A stretch of 64,000 nucleotides of DNA from Chryseobacterium mucoviscidosis (GCF_002177115.1 NZ_MVAG01000114.1:186001-250000), one strand, 5' to 3'. Shown: positions 25,855-35,701, numbered from the stretch's first letter. Notes: a model not told the origin generated them from the letters alone. Translations and numbers: made by a program.

Positions 25855-27162
25855 ATGAATAACATTTTTTTAATTACAAAAAGAGAATTTCTTACGCAGG
25901 TTAAGAAAAAATCTTTCATCATATTAACGCTTTTAGCTCCGATTCTTTTACTGGGTTTTGGTGCTGTTATCGGTTTGATGTTTAAGGCAAATGAATCTCA
26001 CAGCATTATTGAAGTAGTTGACAAAAACGGTTTGTTTAAAAATCAACTGAAATCGAATGATAAACTGAACTATGTTTTTGTTTCTGCGGCAGATGAAAAG
26101 TCAAAAATCAACAATCTGAAGAATAATGAATCTTTAGACGGGATTTTGGTTCTGCCTGAACTGAAAGATCAGAATTTTGACGAATTAGAAAAGAATACAA
26201 GACTTGTTATCAACAATAAAATCGGGTTCGATACGAAGCAGAAAATTGTTTCGGACATTAACGAAGTCATCAAAAAAGAAAAAATAAAGAAACTGGGCAT
26301 TGCTGAGCTACAGCTTGATAATCTGGATAAAAGTTTCAATTTAAAAACAATTAACGTCTCGGAAAATAACAAAGAAGATTCCGATCTTGCTTTCGGCGTG
26401 AAAAGTGTTCTGAGTATGCTTTTAATGTACGTTACTTTTATGTTTATCATTATTTACGGAGTTAGGGTAATGAGAAGCGTACTGGAAGAGAAAAACAACC
26501 GTGTTGTGGAAATTATTATTTCTTCGGTAAAACCTTTTGAACTGATGATGGGTAAAATTCTGGGGGTAACAATGGTTGCACTTACTCAATTTATCGTTTG
26601 GATCACCATGTCGGTTATCGGAGCTTTGGTTCTGAATACAGGATTTTCTGCTATTCCTAAAAATATTCCCGGAAATGAAGGTGTTGCTGAAAAATTTGAT
26701 ATTTTACAGATGGGAACCCAGATTTCACACAGTTTACTGGAACTGAATTTCCCATTAATTATTTTCGTTTTTATAACATTTTTCCTTTTGGGATATATCT
26801 TTTACAGTTCCATTTATGCCGCAATCGGTTCCGCTGTAGACAACGAAACAGAGACACAGCAGTTCACATTATTTGCAGTTCTGCCTTTAATGCTTGGAAT
26901 GTACGGAAGTTTTACGCTAATGAATAATCCGGATGGTCCTTTAGGATTCTGGCTTTCTATTATTCCGTTTACGTCTCCTGTGGCAATGATCGCGAGAATT
27001 CCTTACGGAGTTCCGGCGTGGCAGATTGCGCTGTCTATTGGCTTGCTTTTAGGAACGACTCTTTTTATGATATTTCTGGCAGGTAAAATTTACCGTGTAG
27101 GAATTTTAATGTACGGAAATAAAGCGACTCTGAAGGAAATCTGGAAATGGATTAAAGGATAA
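25855..27162 (+). CDS. ABC transporter permease, NatB/ABC-2 type
   Basis: A 435-residue membrane protein of the ABC-2/NatB family. One helix near 20-45 (IILTLLAPILLLGFGAVIG), a large extracytoplasmic domain of about 130 residues, then five or six helices from about 185 on. GVRVMRSVLEEKNNRVVEIIISSV is the family hallmark coupling segment. Forms one transporter with the preceding ATPase; a terminator closes the pair. Confidence 0.87.
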   Translation: MNNIFLITKREFLTQVKKKSFIILTLLAPILLLGFGAVIGLMFKANESHSIIEVVDKNGLFKNQLKSNDKLNYVFVSAADEKSKINNLKNNESLDGILVLPELKDQNFDELEKNTRLVINNKIGFDTKQKIVSDINEVIKKEKIKKLGIAELQLDNLDKSFNLKTINVSENNKEDSDLAFGVKSVLSMLLMYVTFMFIIIYGVRVMRSVLEEKNNRVVEIIISSVKPFELMMGKILGVTMVALTQFIVWITMSVIGALVLNTGFSAIPKNIPGNEGVAEKFDILQMGTQISHSLLELNFPLIIFVFITFFLLGYIFYSSIYAAIGSAVDNETETQQFTLFAVLPLMLGMYGSFTLMNNPDGPLGFWLSIIPFTSPVAMIARIPYGVPAWQIALSIGLLLGTTLFMIFLAGKIYRVGILMYGNKATLKEIWKWIKG

Positions 27163-27187
27163 GTTTTAAACAGAATTTTTAAATAAA

Positions 27188-27222
27188 AAAACTCCCGAAA
27201 CATTAAGTTTCGGGAGTTTTTA
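27188..27222. terminator. Terminator between convergent transporter and OMP genes
   Basis: Fourteen-bp perfect arms AAAACTCCCGAAAC and GTTTCGGGAGTTTT, five-base loop, T-tract on both strands. Confidence 0.88.
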
Positions 27223-27243
27223 TGTTTTGATTAGAATCAATTT

Positions 27244-27906
27244 TTATTTGAAGATGTAGCTTAAGCTTAAACTAAGAACCTGCTCAGACTTTCCTTTATT
27301 GGTTCCTTTCGGCTCCTGATCAAGGCCGGGATATGTATTCGTAACTCCGAAATCATATTTTGCCGTAAGTTCAAGCTGTCTTTTATAACTATATCCTACT
27401 CCTAGTCCTATTCCAAAGTTAAATGAACTCGCTTTACCGTTTACATTAGGATAATTCGGATCAATCTGATCTTTTGTGTAGTAGATCTTAGGTGCGTTTT
27501 TAACGTTCTGACTTAATAAAAAATTAAATCTGGGACCTATTAACCCAAAAAATTCAGATTCAGATTCAGAAAAATACCCTTTAAAAGAGATCGGTACACT
27601 CAGATAGTTATTTGCGTATACCGCATCATAACCGGGATAGTTTTTAGCATCTTTATCCTTTCCTGTTTCTCCTGCTCCAAAGTAAACTACTTCAGGCTGT
27701 ATGAAAAACTGGTTGGCTGAACCTATCGGTATTAAAGCCAATACTCCTGCCTGAACGGTATATCTCGGTCCGGAAGGGTTATGAGCATTCTTCACTCGGG
27801 AATAGTTTCCTCCTACAGTAACACCGAATCTTGTGCTGCCAAAATCGATCTGTGCGAAAGACATGGTAGAAAGTGCCAATGCAGAGGCTAATAAAAATTT
27901 TTTCAT
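27244..27906 (-). CDS. Outer-membrane beta-barrel protein
   Basis: A 220-residue protein with a signal peptide (MKKFLLASALALSTMSFAQ) and eight or so amphipathic strands, ending in LSLSLSYIFK with the terminal aromatic two residues from the end. It fits the PorT-like/OMP_b-brl_2 family. Typical block: FGVTVGGNYSRVKN and FFIQPEVVYFGAGE. Role unknown, commonly structural or adhesive. Sixteen bases after sucD, so probably the last gene of the lpx-efp-sucD transcript or read through from it. Confidence 0.8.
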   Translation of the reverse strand: MKKFLLASALALSTMSFAQIDFGSTRFGVTVGGNYSRVKNAHNPSGPRYTVQAGVLALIPIGSANQFFIQPEVVYFGAGETGKDKDAKNYPGYDAVYANNYLSVPISFKGYFSESESEFFGLIGPRFNFLLSQNVKNAPKIYYTKDQIDPNYPNVNGKASSFNFGIGLGVGYSYKRQLELTAKYDFGVTNTYPGLDQEPKGTNKGKSEQVLSLSLSYIFK

Positions 27907-27922
27907 ATCGTTATGTTTTATG

Positions 27923-28795
27923 TTATCCTAGAATTTTTGCAACAGTAGCACCGATGTCTGCAGGAGAGTCTACCACGTTAATTCCGTTTTCTCTCATGAT
28001 TTCCATCTTAGCCTGAGCTGTATCTTCTGCTCCGCCTACGATTGCACCTGCGTGACCCATTGTTCTACCTTTTGGAGCAGTCTGTCCTGCGATGAAACCT
28101 ACAACCGGCTTTGTAGAACCACTTGCTTTGTACCATCTTGCTGCTTCCGCTTCAAGACCTCCACCGATTTCTCCGATCATTACAACCGCTTCAGTTTCAG
28201 GATCGTTGATGAATAATTCCAAAGCTTCTCTTGTAGTTGTTCCGATGATCGGGTCTCCACCGATACCGATTGCTGTAGAGATACCGTAACCCGCTCTTAC
28301 TACCTGATCTGCAGCTTCGTAAGTAAGAGTTCCTGATTTAGAAACGATACCTACTTTACCTTTTTTGAAAACGAAACCTGGCATAATTCCAATTTTAGCT
28401 TCTTCAGAAGTAATGATTCCCGGGCAGTTCGGACCGATTAATCTGCAGTCTCTGTCAGCAATGTAAGATTTTACTTTCACCATATCTGCTACAGGAATAC
28501 CTTCAGTAATACATACAATTACTTTGATTCCTGCTTCAGCAGCTTCCATAATAGCGTCAGCAGCAAATGCAGGCGGTACGAAAATGATACTTACGTTAGC
28601 TCCGGCTTTTTCTACAGCATCTGCTACCGTATTGAATACAGGCTTCCCTAAGTGCTCGCTTCCTCCTTTTCCCGGAGTAACACCACCTACTACGTTGGTT
28701 CCGTATTCGATCATCTGGCTTGCGTGGAAAGTACCTTCGTTCCCTGTAAATCCTTGTACAATTACTTTAGAATCTTTGTTTACTAAAATTGACAT
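27923..28795 (-). CDS. sucD: Succinate-CoA ligase alpha subunit
   Basis: A 290-residue enzyme of the TCA cycle that forms succinate and ATP/GTP from succinyl-CoA with the beta subunit. The CoA-binding N-terminus ([12 protein letters not shown]) and the phosphorylated His248 in [13 protein letters not shown] are both present. sucC is not beside it, which is usual in Bacteroidota. A TAAATTTG -7 element lies about 45 bases upstream. Confidence 0.97.
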   Translation of the reverse strand: MSILVNKDSKVIVQGFTGNEGTFHASQMIEYGTNVVGGVTPGKGGSEHLGKPVFNTVADAVEKAGANVSIIFVPPAFAADAIMEAAEAGIKVIVCITEGIPVADMVKVKSYIADRDCRLIGPNCPGIITSEEAKIGIMPGFVFKKGKVGIVSKSGTLTYEAADQVVRAGYGISTAIGIGGDPIIGTTTREALELFINDPETEAVVMIGEIGGGLEAEAARWYKASGSTKPVVGFIAGQTAPKGRTMGHAGAIVGGAEDTAQAKMEIMRENGINVVDSPADIGATVAKILG

Positions 28796-28837
28796 TTTAT
28801 TATTTATTTAATTTATTTATTACTTTTTAAATGCACA

Positions 28838-28845
28838 CAAATTTA
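28838..28845 (-). promoter_or_regulatory. -7 element of sucD
   Basis: TAAATTTG on the minus strand in the 90-bp gap between the LpxD-like gene and sucD. No clear -33 TTG. Confidence 0.4.
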
Positions 28846-28885
28846 ATTAAATTTCTTTGATTAAAGATAAATCTAACTAATTTGT

Positions 28886-29788
28886 TTATTTGAGATTTCT
28901 CAGTTTGACTTCTTTTTTAAGATACGTTTTAAAATCTTCTGCAAACATCCCGATGTAAGTTCCTTTTTCGAGGTCTCTGTTTACTCCGGTTTTCCCTAAT
29001 AATACAGCTCCGCTCTCGATCTTATTTCCTGAAGCAATGCCGACCTGTCCCCATAAGGTAACCTCATCACCGATAACACAGCATCCTGCAATGCCGACCT
29101 GAGAGGCGATAAGACATTTTTTTCCGATCACAGTATCGTGCCCGATCTGAATCTGGTTATCCAGAACGGAACCCTCACCAATAATGGTAGAATCTGTAAC
29201 TCCTCTGTCGATGGTACAACCGTTTCCGATCTCTACATTGTTTTCGATGACTACGTTTCCTACCGAAATGAGACGGTCGAAATTGCCGTTCAGTTTTCTG
29301 TAGTAAAAAGCGTCGCCGCCTAAAACAGTGTTGGAGTGTATCACTACATTGTCGCCAATTACGGTTCTGTCGCCAATAACAACATTAGGAAAAATCAGGG
29401 TATTTTTTCCTATTTTCACATTATTTCCGATAACCGCAGAAGCATGAATTTTTGTTCCCTCTCCTATTTCGACATCATGAAGTTCTTCGGTGAAGTTATA
29501 AATTCTTGTAAAGTGGGTATTGATTTTATTGAAATCTCTGAAAGGGTCTTCGGAAACCAACAGTGCTTTTCCCTCTGGACATTCCACTTCTTTATCAATT
29601 AAAATAATCGTCGCAGCAGAATTTAATGCTTTATCGTAATATTTCGGATGGTTAACGAAAACGATTTCACCGGCTTTTACCATGTGAATCTCGTTCGTTC
29701 CCAACACTTCAAAGTCTTCTGAACCTACAAATTTTGCCCCGATAAGTTCGGCAATGGTTTTCAGTTTTTGTGGCTGATGAAACGTCAT
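28886..29788 (-). CDS. Second LpxD-like acyltransferase
   Basis: A 300-residue hexapeptide-repeat enzyme of the UDP-3-O-acyl-glucosamine N-acyltransferase family. The N-terminal uridine-binding domain (about 1-100) is shorter than in true LpxD. Left-handed beta-helix repeats run from about 105 to 270. The catalytic His lies in QIGHDTVIG. The C-terminus ends early. True LpxD is encoded at 33118-34137, so this paralog may use another acyl chain or sugar (inference). Downstream of efp with a 182-bp gap containing a repeat, so it may be transcribed separately. Confidence 0.8.
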   Translation of the reverse strand: MTFHQPQKLKTIAELIGAKFVGSEDFEVLGTNEIHMVKAGEIVFVNHPKYYDKALNSAATIILIDKEVECPEGKALLVSEDPFRDFNKINTHFTRIYNFTEELHDVEIGEGTKIHASAVIGNNVKIGKNTLIFPNVVIGDRTVIGDNVVIHSNTVLGGDAFYYRKLNGNFDRLISVGNVVIENNVEIGNGCTIDRGVTDSTIIGEGSVLDNQIQIGHDTVIGKKCLIASQVGIAGCCVIGDEVTLWGQVGIASGNKIESGAVLLGKTGVNRDLEKGTYIGMFAEDFKTYLKKEVKLRNLK

Positions 29789-29876
29789 ATTTTTTTAAAT
29801 GATGTTTTAAATTTTCAACGGTGTCTTAAAATCCAGACACGGCTTTGTTTTTCCAACTTTAATCGCAGCCCGACTG

Positions 29877-29902
29877 CCCCTTCGACAAGCTCAGGGTAAA
29901 CT
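29877..29902. repeat. CCTTCGACAAGCTCAGG repeat
   Basis: A single copy of the widely seen dyad CCTTCGACAAGCTCAGG, flanked by C and G bases, in the gap between efp and the LpxD-like gene. Its arms (CCT...AGG; TCGA inside) allow a small hairpin. I know the same motif as an interspersed repeat in diverse bacteria. Only this copy is seen in the window. Confidence 0.5.
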
Positions 29903-29970
29903 ACAAGGCTGCCATAAAAAATGAAAGCTGAAAGTTGTGATACTTCCAGCCTCATATTATTTGTGAATAA

Positions 29971-30537
29971 TTATTCTTTTACTCTTTCTAAGTAAGAACC
30001 GTCTTCTGTGCTTACTTTGATTTTGTCTCCCGGCTCAATAAACAGAGGAACCATTACTCTTGCTCCTGTTTCTACGATTGCATTTTTAAGAGCGTTGGTT
30101 GCTGTGTTTCCTTTTACTCCCGGATCTGCTTCTATTACATCTAGATAAACAGATTGTGGAAGTTCTGCAGAAAGCGGAGTTTCGTCCACTTCTTTCAAAA
30201 TGATGGTTACTTCTTCACCTGCTTTCATAAGGTTTGAGTTTTCAATCATTTCTTTATTTAAATATAATTGAGAGAAGTCATCATTATTCATGAAGTGAAA
30301 TCCGTTCTCGTCATCATAAAGATACTGGAATTTTCTGGTAATTACCTTTACTTCTTCAATTTTGTGACCTGCAGAGAAAGTATTGTCGATTACTTTACCG
30401 TTGGTTACAGATTTTAATTTTGTTCTAACGAAAGCAGGACCTTTTCCCGGTTTTACGTGAAGGAATTCGATAACTTTGTAAATATCGTTGCTATATTCGA
30501 TGCAAAGTCCTTTTCTGATATCGTTACTTGTTGCCAT
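29971..30537 (-). CDS. efp: Translation elongation factor P
   Basis: A 188-residue EF-P with three beta-barrel domains. The tip of domain I is HVKPGKGPAFVRTKLK, with Lys32 at the functional position, so a Lys-type EF-P. It relieves ribosome stalling on proline runs. C-terminal signature GDKIKVSTEDGSYLERVKE. It is 18 bases downstream of a small secreted protein gene and in the lpx operon. Confidence 0.97.
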   Translation of the reverse strand: MATSNDIRKGLCIEYSNDIYKVIEFLHVKPGKGPAFVRTKLKSVTNGKVIDNTFSAGHKIEEVKVITRKFQYLYDDENGFHFMNNDDFSQLYLNKEMIENSNLMKAGEEVTIILKEVDETPLSAELPQSVYLDVIEADPGVKGNTATNALKNAIVETGARVMVPLFIEPGDKIKVSTEDGSYLERVKE

Positions 30538-30555
30538 TAATTTATTATATATTTT

Positions 30556-30894
30556 TTATTTTCTTTTGTTAAATTGTATTCCTTCTCCCTGAGTTGGCAG
30601 TCTGTTGAAAACATTATTATTGAATGAATTCACATTATTATTCAGCCTGTTCACATTCGTCTGGATCTCGGAATGATAGGGATTTGCGGTTCCAAGAATT
30701 GAATTTCCGCCGGAATTATTCTGTTTAAGAAGATCATTAAGATTATGTTTAGCAATGCTGTCATTAGATTTTGAAGGAAGTCTCCTTTCCAGAATAGAAG
30801 TCTTGGCTGTTTTCTCCGTTTTCAATCCTTCTGTCTGTTGTCCGGACAAAAAAGATGCTGTAAAACACATTAAAACAAAAATCAGACTTTTCAT
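30556..30894 (-). CDS. Small secreted Asn-rich protein
   Basis: A 112-residue protein with a signal peptide (MKSLIFVLMCFTASFLSG) and a Cys at 10 but no lipobox. The mature part is polar, with an Asn-rich segment RLNNNVNSFNNNVFNRL and a basic end. No family recognised. It lies between lpxA and efp, 26 and 18 bases from each, so it is co-transcribed with lipid A genes. Possible periplasmic role, not more. Confidence 0.65.
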   Translation of the reverse strand: MKSLIFVLMCFTASFLSGQQTEGLKTEKTAKTSILERRLPSKSNDSIAKHNLNDLLKQNNSGGNSILGTANPYHSEIQTNVNRLNNNVNSFNNNVFNRLPTQGEGIQFNKRK

Positions 30895-30920
30895 TGATAA
30901 CTGAGCTAAACTTTTCTTTA

Positions 30921-31715
30921 TTATTCTCTTTCCTTCCCTGTTCCGTACCCTTTTACGATTCCTCGAGGAGAATTCTGGATAAACTGAAGGATTTCATCTC
31001 TTTCAGCCGTCGGAAGCATTTCTTTTTCGATGTAAAGCAACGCTTGGGAAACATTCATCTTCATCTGGAAGATCGCTCTGTAAATTTTCTGAATTTCAAA
31101 GATTTTCTCATTGGTAAATCCTCTTCTTCTTAAACCTACGGAATTAATTCCTGCATAAGACATTGGTTCTCTTGCCACTTTTACATAAGGCGGAATGTCT
31201 TTTCTTACCAGAGTACCTCCCGAAATCATCACGTGTTTTCCGATCTTACCGAACTGATGAACAGCCGACAGACCGCCCATCACGGTATAATCCCCAATTT
31301 CCACATGACCTGCAATACCACAACCGTTTACGATGATCACATGATCTCCGATTACGCAATCATGAGCAATGTGGGAAGTTGCCATAATAAGGCAGTTTTT
31401 CCCTATTTTGGTAAATCCGAGGGCTTTTGTTCCTCTGTTTACCGTTACACATTCTCTGATCGTTGTTTCATCGCCGATAATGACCTGCGTATCTTCACCA
31501 TCAAATTTCAAATCCTGAGGAATCGCAGAAATTACCGTTCCCGGAAAAATTCTGCAATTTTTACCGATTCTTGCACCATCCATGATGGTAACATTGGGAC
31601 CAATCCATGTTCCTTCGCCAATTTCCACGTCCCCTGCAATTGTAGTAAAAGGTTCTACGATTACATTTTTGCTGATTTTCGCACGTTTATCTACGGCTGC
31701 TAATTGATGAATCAT
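30921..31715 (-). CDS. lpxA: UDP-GlcNAc O-acyltransferase
   Basis: A 264-residue enzyme that adds the first 3-hydroxyacyl chain to UDP-GlcNAc in lipid A synthesis. Left-handed beta-helix hexapeptides span the first 190 residues, with the catalytic His in ATSHIAHDCVIGD. The helical C-terminus is GLRRRGFTNEKIFEIQKIYR. Its start follows directly on the stop of lpxC/fabZ. Confidence 0.96.
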   Translation of the reverse strand: MIHQLAAVDKRAKISKNVIVEPFTTIAGDVEIGEGTWIGPNVTIMDGARIGKNCRIFPGTVISAIPQDLKFDGEDTQVIIGDETTIRECVTVNRGTKALGFTKIGKNCLIMATSHIAHDCVIGDHVIIVNGCGIAGHVEIGDYTVMGGLSAVHQFGKIGKHVMISGGTLVRKDIPPYVKVAREPMSYAGINSVGLRRRGFTNEKIFEIQKIYRAIFQMKMNVSQALLYIEKEMLPTAERDEILQFIQNSPRGIVKGYGTGKERE

Positions 31716-33113
31716 TTAATCAACTTTATTTTTTGCAACTTGGGCCATAAGTTCTGCTTCTACCGCTACTGTATCTCCTACGTAACCATAACCCTGCATA
31801 TGAACAATTCCTCTTCTGATAGGCTCTATCAATTCAATCTTGAAAATAAGCGTATCTCCCGGAATTACTTTTCTCTTGAATTTTACTTTATCTATTTTAA
31901 TAAAATACGTAGAGTAATTTTCCGGATCCGGAACGCTTGCCAAAACAAGAATTCCTCCGGTCTGTGCCAAAGCTTCCACCTGTAAAACTCCCGGCATTAC
32001 GGGTTCTTTTGGGAAATGTCCAACGAAGAAAGGCTCGTTCATTGTAACATTCTTAAGACCTACAACGTGAGAATCTGAAAGTTCAAGAATTTTATCAATC
32101 AATAAGAACGGCGGTCTGTGAGGCATCAGTCTCATGATTCCGTTGATATCGAAAACCGGTTCTTTTGTTAAATCAAAATCTGGAACATTTTTCTTTTTCT
32201 GCAATTTCCACTGACGGTTCAGTTTTTTTGCAAACTGTGTGTTTACATAATGTCCCGGTTTGTTGGCAATTACTTTCCCTTTTATTTTCACTCCTGCCAA
32301 AGCCAGGTCACCGATCACATCCAGTAATTTGTGTCTTGCAGCTTCGTTGGGATAGTTTAAGTTCAAATTATCAAGAATTCCGTTTGGTCTTATCGATACG
32401 TTATCTTTACCAAAGGCTTTCTTTAATTTTTCTGTAGTTTCCGGTGTAAGATCTTTATCTACATAAACAATCGCGTTGGAAATATCTCCGCCTTTGATCA
32501 AACCGTGATCCAAAAGCATTTCCAGCTCGTGTAAGAAGCTGAATGTTCTTGCGGATGAAATTTCTTCTTTAAACTCGGAAATATTTTTAAGCGTAGCATT
32601 TTGAGTTCCCAAAACTTTGGTTCCGAAATCTACCATTGTTGTTACTTCATAGGTATCTGAAGGAATAATAGTGATCTCAGATCCTGTAGCGGGATCGCTG
32701 TAGGTAAGAACTTCTTTTACCACAAGATATTCTCTTGCTATATTTTGCTCCACTACTCCTACGCTTTCGATTGCTTCTACAAAGAATTTTGAAGAACCGT
32801 CTAAGATCGGCGGTTCGGAGGCATCCATTTCAAGAATGGCATTATCAATATCACATCCTACCAAAGCCGCTAAAAGGTGCTCGCAAGTTGTGATCTTTAC
32901 TCCCAGTTTTTCTAATGTTGTTCCTCTTTCTGTAGCTACAACGTAGTTAACGTCTGCTTCGACTTGAGGATGCCCTTCCAAATCTGTTCTTACGAATACG
33001 AAACCTGTATTTTCTTTTGCAGGTTTCATGGTTAATTTTACTTCTTTACCAGTATGAAGTCCGATTCCGGAAAGTGTCACTTCCTGCTGAAGTGTTTTTT
33101 GCATATCACTCAT
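31716..33113 (-). CDS. Bifunctional LpxC / FabZ
   Basis: A 465-residue fusion typical of Bacteroidota. Residues 1 to about 300 form the zinc deacetylase LpxC, with metal ligands in CEHLLAAL (His79) and HKLLDVIGDLAL, and the GHYVNTQFAKKL end. Residues about 315-465 form the FabZ dehydratase with LMPHRPPFLLID and GHFPKEPVMPG, followed by the catalytic Glu in VEALAQ. It joins committed lipid A synthesis with the dehydratase of fatty acid elongation, which compete for hydroxyacyl-ACP. Four bases after lpxD. Confidence 0.96.
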   Translation of the reverse strand: MSDMQKTLQQEVTLSGIGLHTGKEVKLTMKPAKENTGFVFVRTDLEGHPQVEADVNYVVATERGTTLEKLGVKITTCEHLLAALVGCDIDNAILEMDASEPPILDGSSKFFVEAIESVGVVEQNIAREYLVVKEVLTYSDPATGSEITIIPSDTYEVTTMVDFGTKVLGTQNATLKNISEFKEEISSARTFSFLHELEMLLDHGLIKGGDISNAIVYVDKDLTPETTEKLKKAFGKDNVSIRPNGILDNLNLNYPNEAARHKLLDVIGDLALAGVKIKGKVIANKPGHYVNTQFAKKLNRQWKLQKKKNVPDFDLTKEPVFDINGIMRLMPHRPPFLLIDKILELSDSHVVGLKNVTMNEPFFVGHFPKEPVMPGVLQVEALAQTGGILVLASVPDPENYSTYFIKIDKVKFKRKVIPGDTLIFKIELIEPIRRGIVHMQGYGYVGDTVAVEAELMAQVAKNKVD

Positions 33114-33117
33114 TAGT

Positions 33118-34137
33118 TTAATCTTTTGAGTTATTCTCGAGATTATTTATTCTTTTTACCACTTCAGGTAAGTTTCTGAAATGTACATAACTTCTAAGGT
33201 AGTCGTTGTAGCTGATCGCCGGAGAACCGTAGATGGTTTCTCTGTCGTTTACGCTGGAATTTACGCCACTCTGAGCCTGTATTTTTACCTGATTTCCTAT
33301 TTTGATGTGTCCTACAACGCCCACCTGACCTCCAATCTGGTTCCAGTCTCCGATGGTTGTAGATCCTGCAATTCCGGCTTGTGCGGCAATTACATTGTTT
33401 TTTCCGATTTTTACGTTGTGTGCGATCTGGATCAGATTATCAATTTTAGTTCCTTTGCCAATAACGGTAGAACCAATGGTTGCTCTGTCTATACTGCAGT
33501 TGGAACCAATTTCCACATCATCTTCAATGATCACATTTCCTAACTGCGGAATTTTTTTGAATCCATCCGGAGTCGGCTGAAATCCGAAACCGTCTCCTCC
33601 GATCACTGTGTTGGAATGAATAACACAATTGTCTCCGATGATGCAGTAATCATAAATTCTCGCACCACTGTCGATTTTGCAGTTTTTCCCGATTTTCACA
33701 CCTTTTCCGATGTAAACCTGGGGATAGATCTGGCTTCCTTCTCCTACTTTTGCTTTTTCTGAAACGTAGGTAAAAGCTCCGATATACACATTCTCTCCGA
33801 TTACAGCGGTTTCATGGATGGAAGAACCATTTTCGATTCCTGTTCTTCTGCCCTGCATTTCCTGATAAAGATTCATGAGAATCTGGAATGAGAGATAGGC
33901 ATCCTTTACTGTAATAACGGTAGGATTATAAGAATCTTTTGAGATCAGCTTTTCCGAAACAATGATAACGGAACATTTTGAAGTCTCTAAATAATGCGAA
34001 AATCTATCCTGCGCGATGAAAGAAAGATGTCCTGTTTCCCCGCTTTCTATGGGCGAAACTCCAGTAATAAGTGCGTTCTCGTCACCTATTATTTTTCCGT
34101 CGATAAAACTTGCAATTTGCGAAGCTGTAAATTCCAT
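33118..34137 (-). CDS. lpxD: UDP-3-O-acyl-glucosamine N-acyltransferase
   Basis: A 339-residue LpxD: N-terminal uridine-binding domain (about 1-100), hexapeptide helix from about 105 to 310 with the catalytic His in [13 protein letters not shown], and a C-terminal helix ([18 protein letters not shown]). It adds the second 3-hydroxyacyl chain in lipid A synthesis. I start at ATG 34137 rather than TTG 34146, as TATCTTTG (34151-34144) overlaps that codon. First gene of the lpxD-lpxC/fabZ-lpxA set. Confidence 0.95.
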   Translation of the reverse strand: MEFTASQIASFIDGKIIGDENALITGVSPIESGETGHLSFIAQDRFSHYLETSKCSVIIVSEKLISKDSYNPTVITVKDAYLSFQILMNLYQEMQGRRTGIENGSSIHETAVIGENVYIGAFTYVSEKAKVGEGSQIYPQVYIGKGVKIGKNCKIDSGARIYDYCIIGDNCVIHSNTVIGGDGFGFQPTPDGFKKIPQLGNVIIEDDVEIGSNCSIDRATIGSTVIGKGTKIDNLIQIAHNVKIGKNNVIAAQAGIAGSTTIGDWNQIGGQVGVVGHIKIGNQVKIQAQSGVNSSVNDRETIYGSPAISYNDYLRSYVHFRNLPEVVKRINNLENNSKD

Positions 34138-34143
34138 ATTCTG

Positions 34144-34151
34144 CAAAGATA
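34144..34151 (-). promoter_or_regulatory. -7 element of lpxD
   Basis: TATCTTTG on the minus strand, six bases before ATG 34137, suggesting a leaderless or nearly leaderless transcript. Confidence 0.5.
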
Positions 34152-34209
34152 AGAAATTCTGTAATTCGCAAACATTTTTTAGTTTTCGGAACGTAAATTT
34201 TAATATTCT

Positions 34210-35436
34210 TTAAGAAATAAGGTGTGAAATATTCCTTGGAAACGTAAGAATATACCTTGTGGTTTTGTTTCTCATGAGACCTGATAAAAGCTGGTCTTCC
34301 GATTCATCAAGACGTATTTTTTTTCCGTTTTTCTGCAACAGATAAATGGGTTGTTTTTCTGTGTCATAAGGAAGAAGTTTTCTTTTAATTTCATGTACAA
34401 GTTCTTTCCCATTATCAATTCCGAAAAATTCATTCACATTCTTTATTTTTTCTTCAATAAAACTTTGCTCAAAAGGATGTGAAGAAATTATGGTTTTCGG
34501 AAGGTTTCTCTGGATCACACATTTACACCAGTAAGACAAGATCATGTCATCTGTATTCTGCCAGTTTTTCATTGCCTGAATAATATCATTGTCATCAAGC
34601 TGTGTAAAACGCTCCACATCTTCATCTGTTGCTGTACTTTTTCCGCGATGCAGAAAATATTTCAGATTTTCGGTTGCCGGTAAATCGATTCCCTGCGAAA
34701 CCAGAAGTTTGGCTCTTTCTAAAATTTTAACGAGAAGAAATTCTGCCAAAGCGGATGTTTTATGGTAATATACCTGCCAATACATAAACATTCTTGCCGT
34801 GAGGAAATTCTCAATAGAATAAACGCCTTTTGCATCAATCACCAATTCGCCCTCATCACAGACGTTCATCATGGAAATGATTCTTTGCGTATTGATGCTT
34901 CCTTCGGAAACTCCCGTAAAAAAGCTGTCCCGTTTCAGATAATCCAACCGATCAACATCGAGCTGTGAAGAAATAAGCTGGTTGAAAAACTTTCGGTGGT
35001 ATTTTCCCTGAAACATTTCGATAGCGCAGGACAATTCTCCGTTAAATTCATCATTCAGGCGATTCATGAGTAATAAAGATAATTTTTCGTGATGCCAATC
35101 GTCCATCAACATACTTTCCAGAGCGTGGGAAAAAGGACCATGACCAATATCATGCATTAAAATTGCCAACATTGCCCCTTTTTCTTCCTCTTCTGAAATT
35201 TTCACGCCTTTCTGCTTCAATGTTTCCAAAGCGGTAAACATGAGATGCATGGCTCCTAAAGCGTGGTGAAATCTTGTATGTGTCGCGCCCGGAAAAATAA
35301 GATTCAAAAGTCCGGTCTGCCCGATTCTTCTTAATCTCTGGAAATAAGGATGCTCGATGATGTCGAATAAAATTTCATGGGGAATTTTGATGAATCCGTG
35401 AACGGGATCGTTGATGATTTTTAGCTTGTTCTGCAT
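34210..35436 (-). CDS. HD domain phosphohydrolase
   Basis: A 408-residue protein of the dGTPase/SAMHD1-like HD group. Metal ligands are visible in HTRFHHALGAMHL, in AILMHDIGHGPFSHALE and in DVDRLDYLKRDSFF. The N-terminus DPVHGFIKIPHEI is the family start. It likely hydrolyses dNTPs or related nucleotides. Separate from the lpx operon by 63 bases; -7 element TAAATTTG at 35466-35459. Confidence 0.88.
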   Translation of the reverse strand: MQNKLKIINDPVHGFIKIPHEILFDIIEHPYFQRLRRIGQTGLLNLIFPGATHTRFHHALGAMHLMFTALETLKQKGVKISEEEEKGAMLAILMHDIGHGPFSHALESMLMDDWHHEKLSLLLMNRLNDEFNGELSCAIEMFQGKYHRKFFNQLISSQLDVDRLDYLKRDSFFTGVSEGSINTQRIISMMNVCDEGELVIDAKGVYSIENFLTARMFMYWQVYYHKTSALAEFLLVKILERAKLLVSQGIDLPATENLKYFLHRGKSTATDEDVERFTQLDDNDIIQAMKNWQNTDDMILSYWCKCVIQRNLPKTIISSHPFEQSFIEEKIKNVNEFFGIDNGKELVHEIKRKLLPYDTEKQPIYLLQKNGKKIRLDESEDQLLSGLMRNKTTRYILTFPRNISHLIS

Positions 35437-35458
35437 TGGAAAACGTCAGTATTTGTAA

Positions 35459-35466
35459 CAAATTTA
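35459..35466 (-). promoter_or_regulatory. -7 element of the HD gene
   Basis: TAAATTTG on the minus strand, 22 bases before the ATG at 35436. Confidence 0.4.
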
Positions 35467-35544
35467 GGAATTTTATATTTTAGAGGTAATTAATTTTCAT
35501 TAAACTGTTTGTTGTTTTAAAAGTAACTTTCTTTGTTGAATTTG

Positions 35545-35674
35545 TTTTTAACACAAAGTCCGCAAAGATTTTGTTTACAGTTGTGCGGCATATTTTCGTT
35601 CGCAAAGGCGTTTCACTCAGCAAAGGCTGGATAAAATCTTCTTTGAATAAATAGTTGTGCTGTTTGTGTTTAAA
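35545..35674. repeat. Degenerate inverted repeat with CGCAAAG units
   Basis: TTTTTAACACAAA near 35546-35558 and TTTGTGTTTAAAAA near 35664-35677 form imperfect arms. Between them GCAAAG occurs in three contexts (CCGCAAAGAT, TCGCAAAGGC, AGCAAAGGC). Related in style to 18033-18187. Confidence 0.4.
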
Positions 35675-35685
35675 AACTATCTTTG
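35655..35685 (+). promoter_or_regulatory. Promoter of the S41 peptidase gene
   Basis: TTG at 35655-35657 and TATCTTTG at 35678-35685 with a 20-base spacer, matching the Bacteroidota consensus; 16 bases before the ATG. Confidence 0.6.
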
Positions 35686-35701
35686 ACTGAATAACCTTTT
35701 C

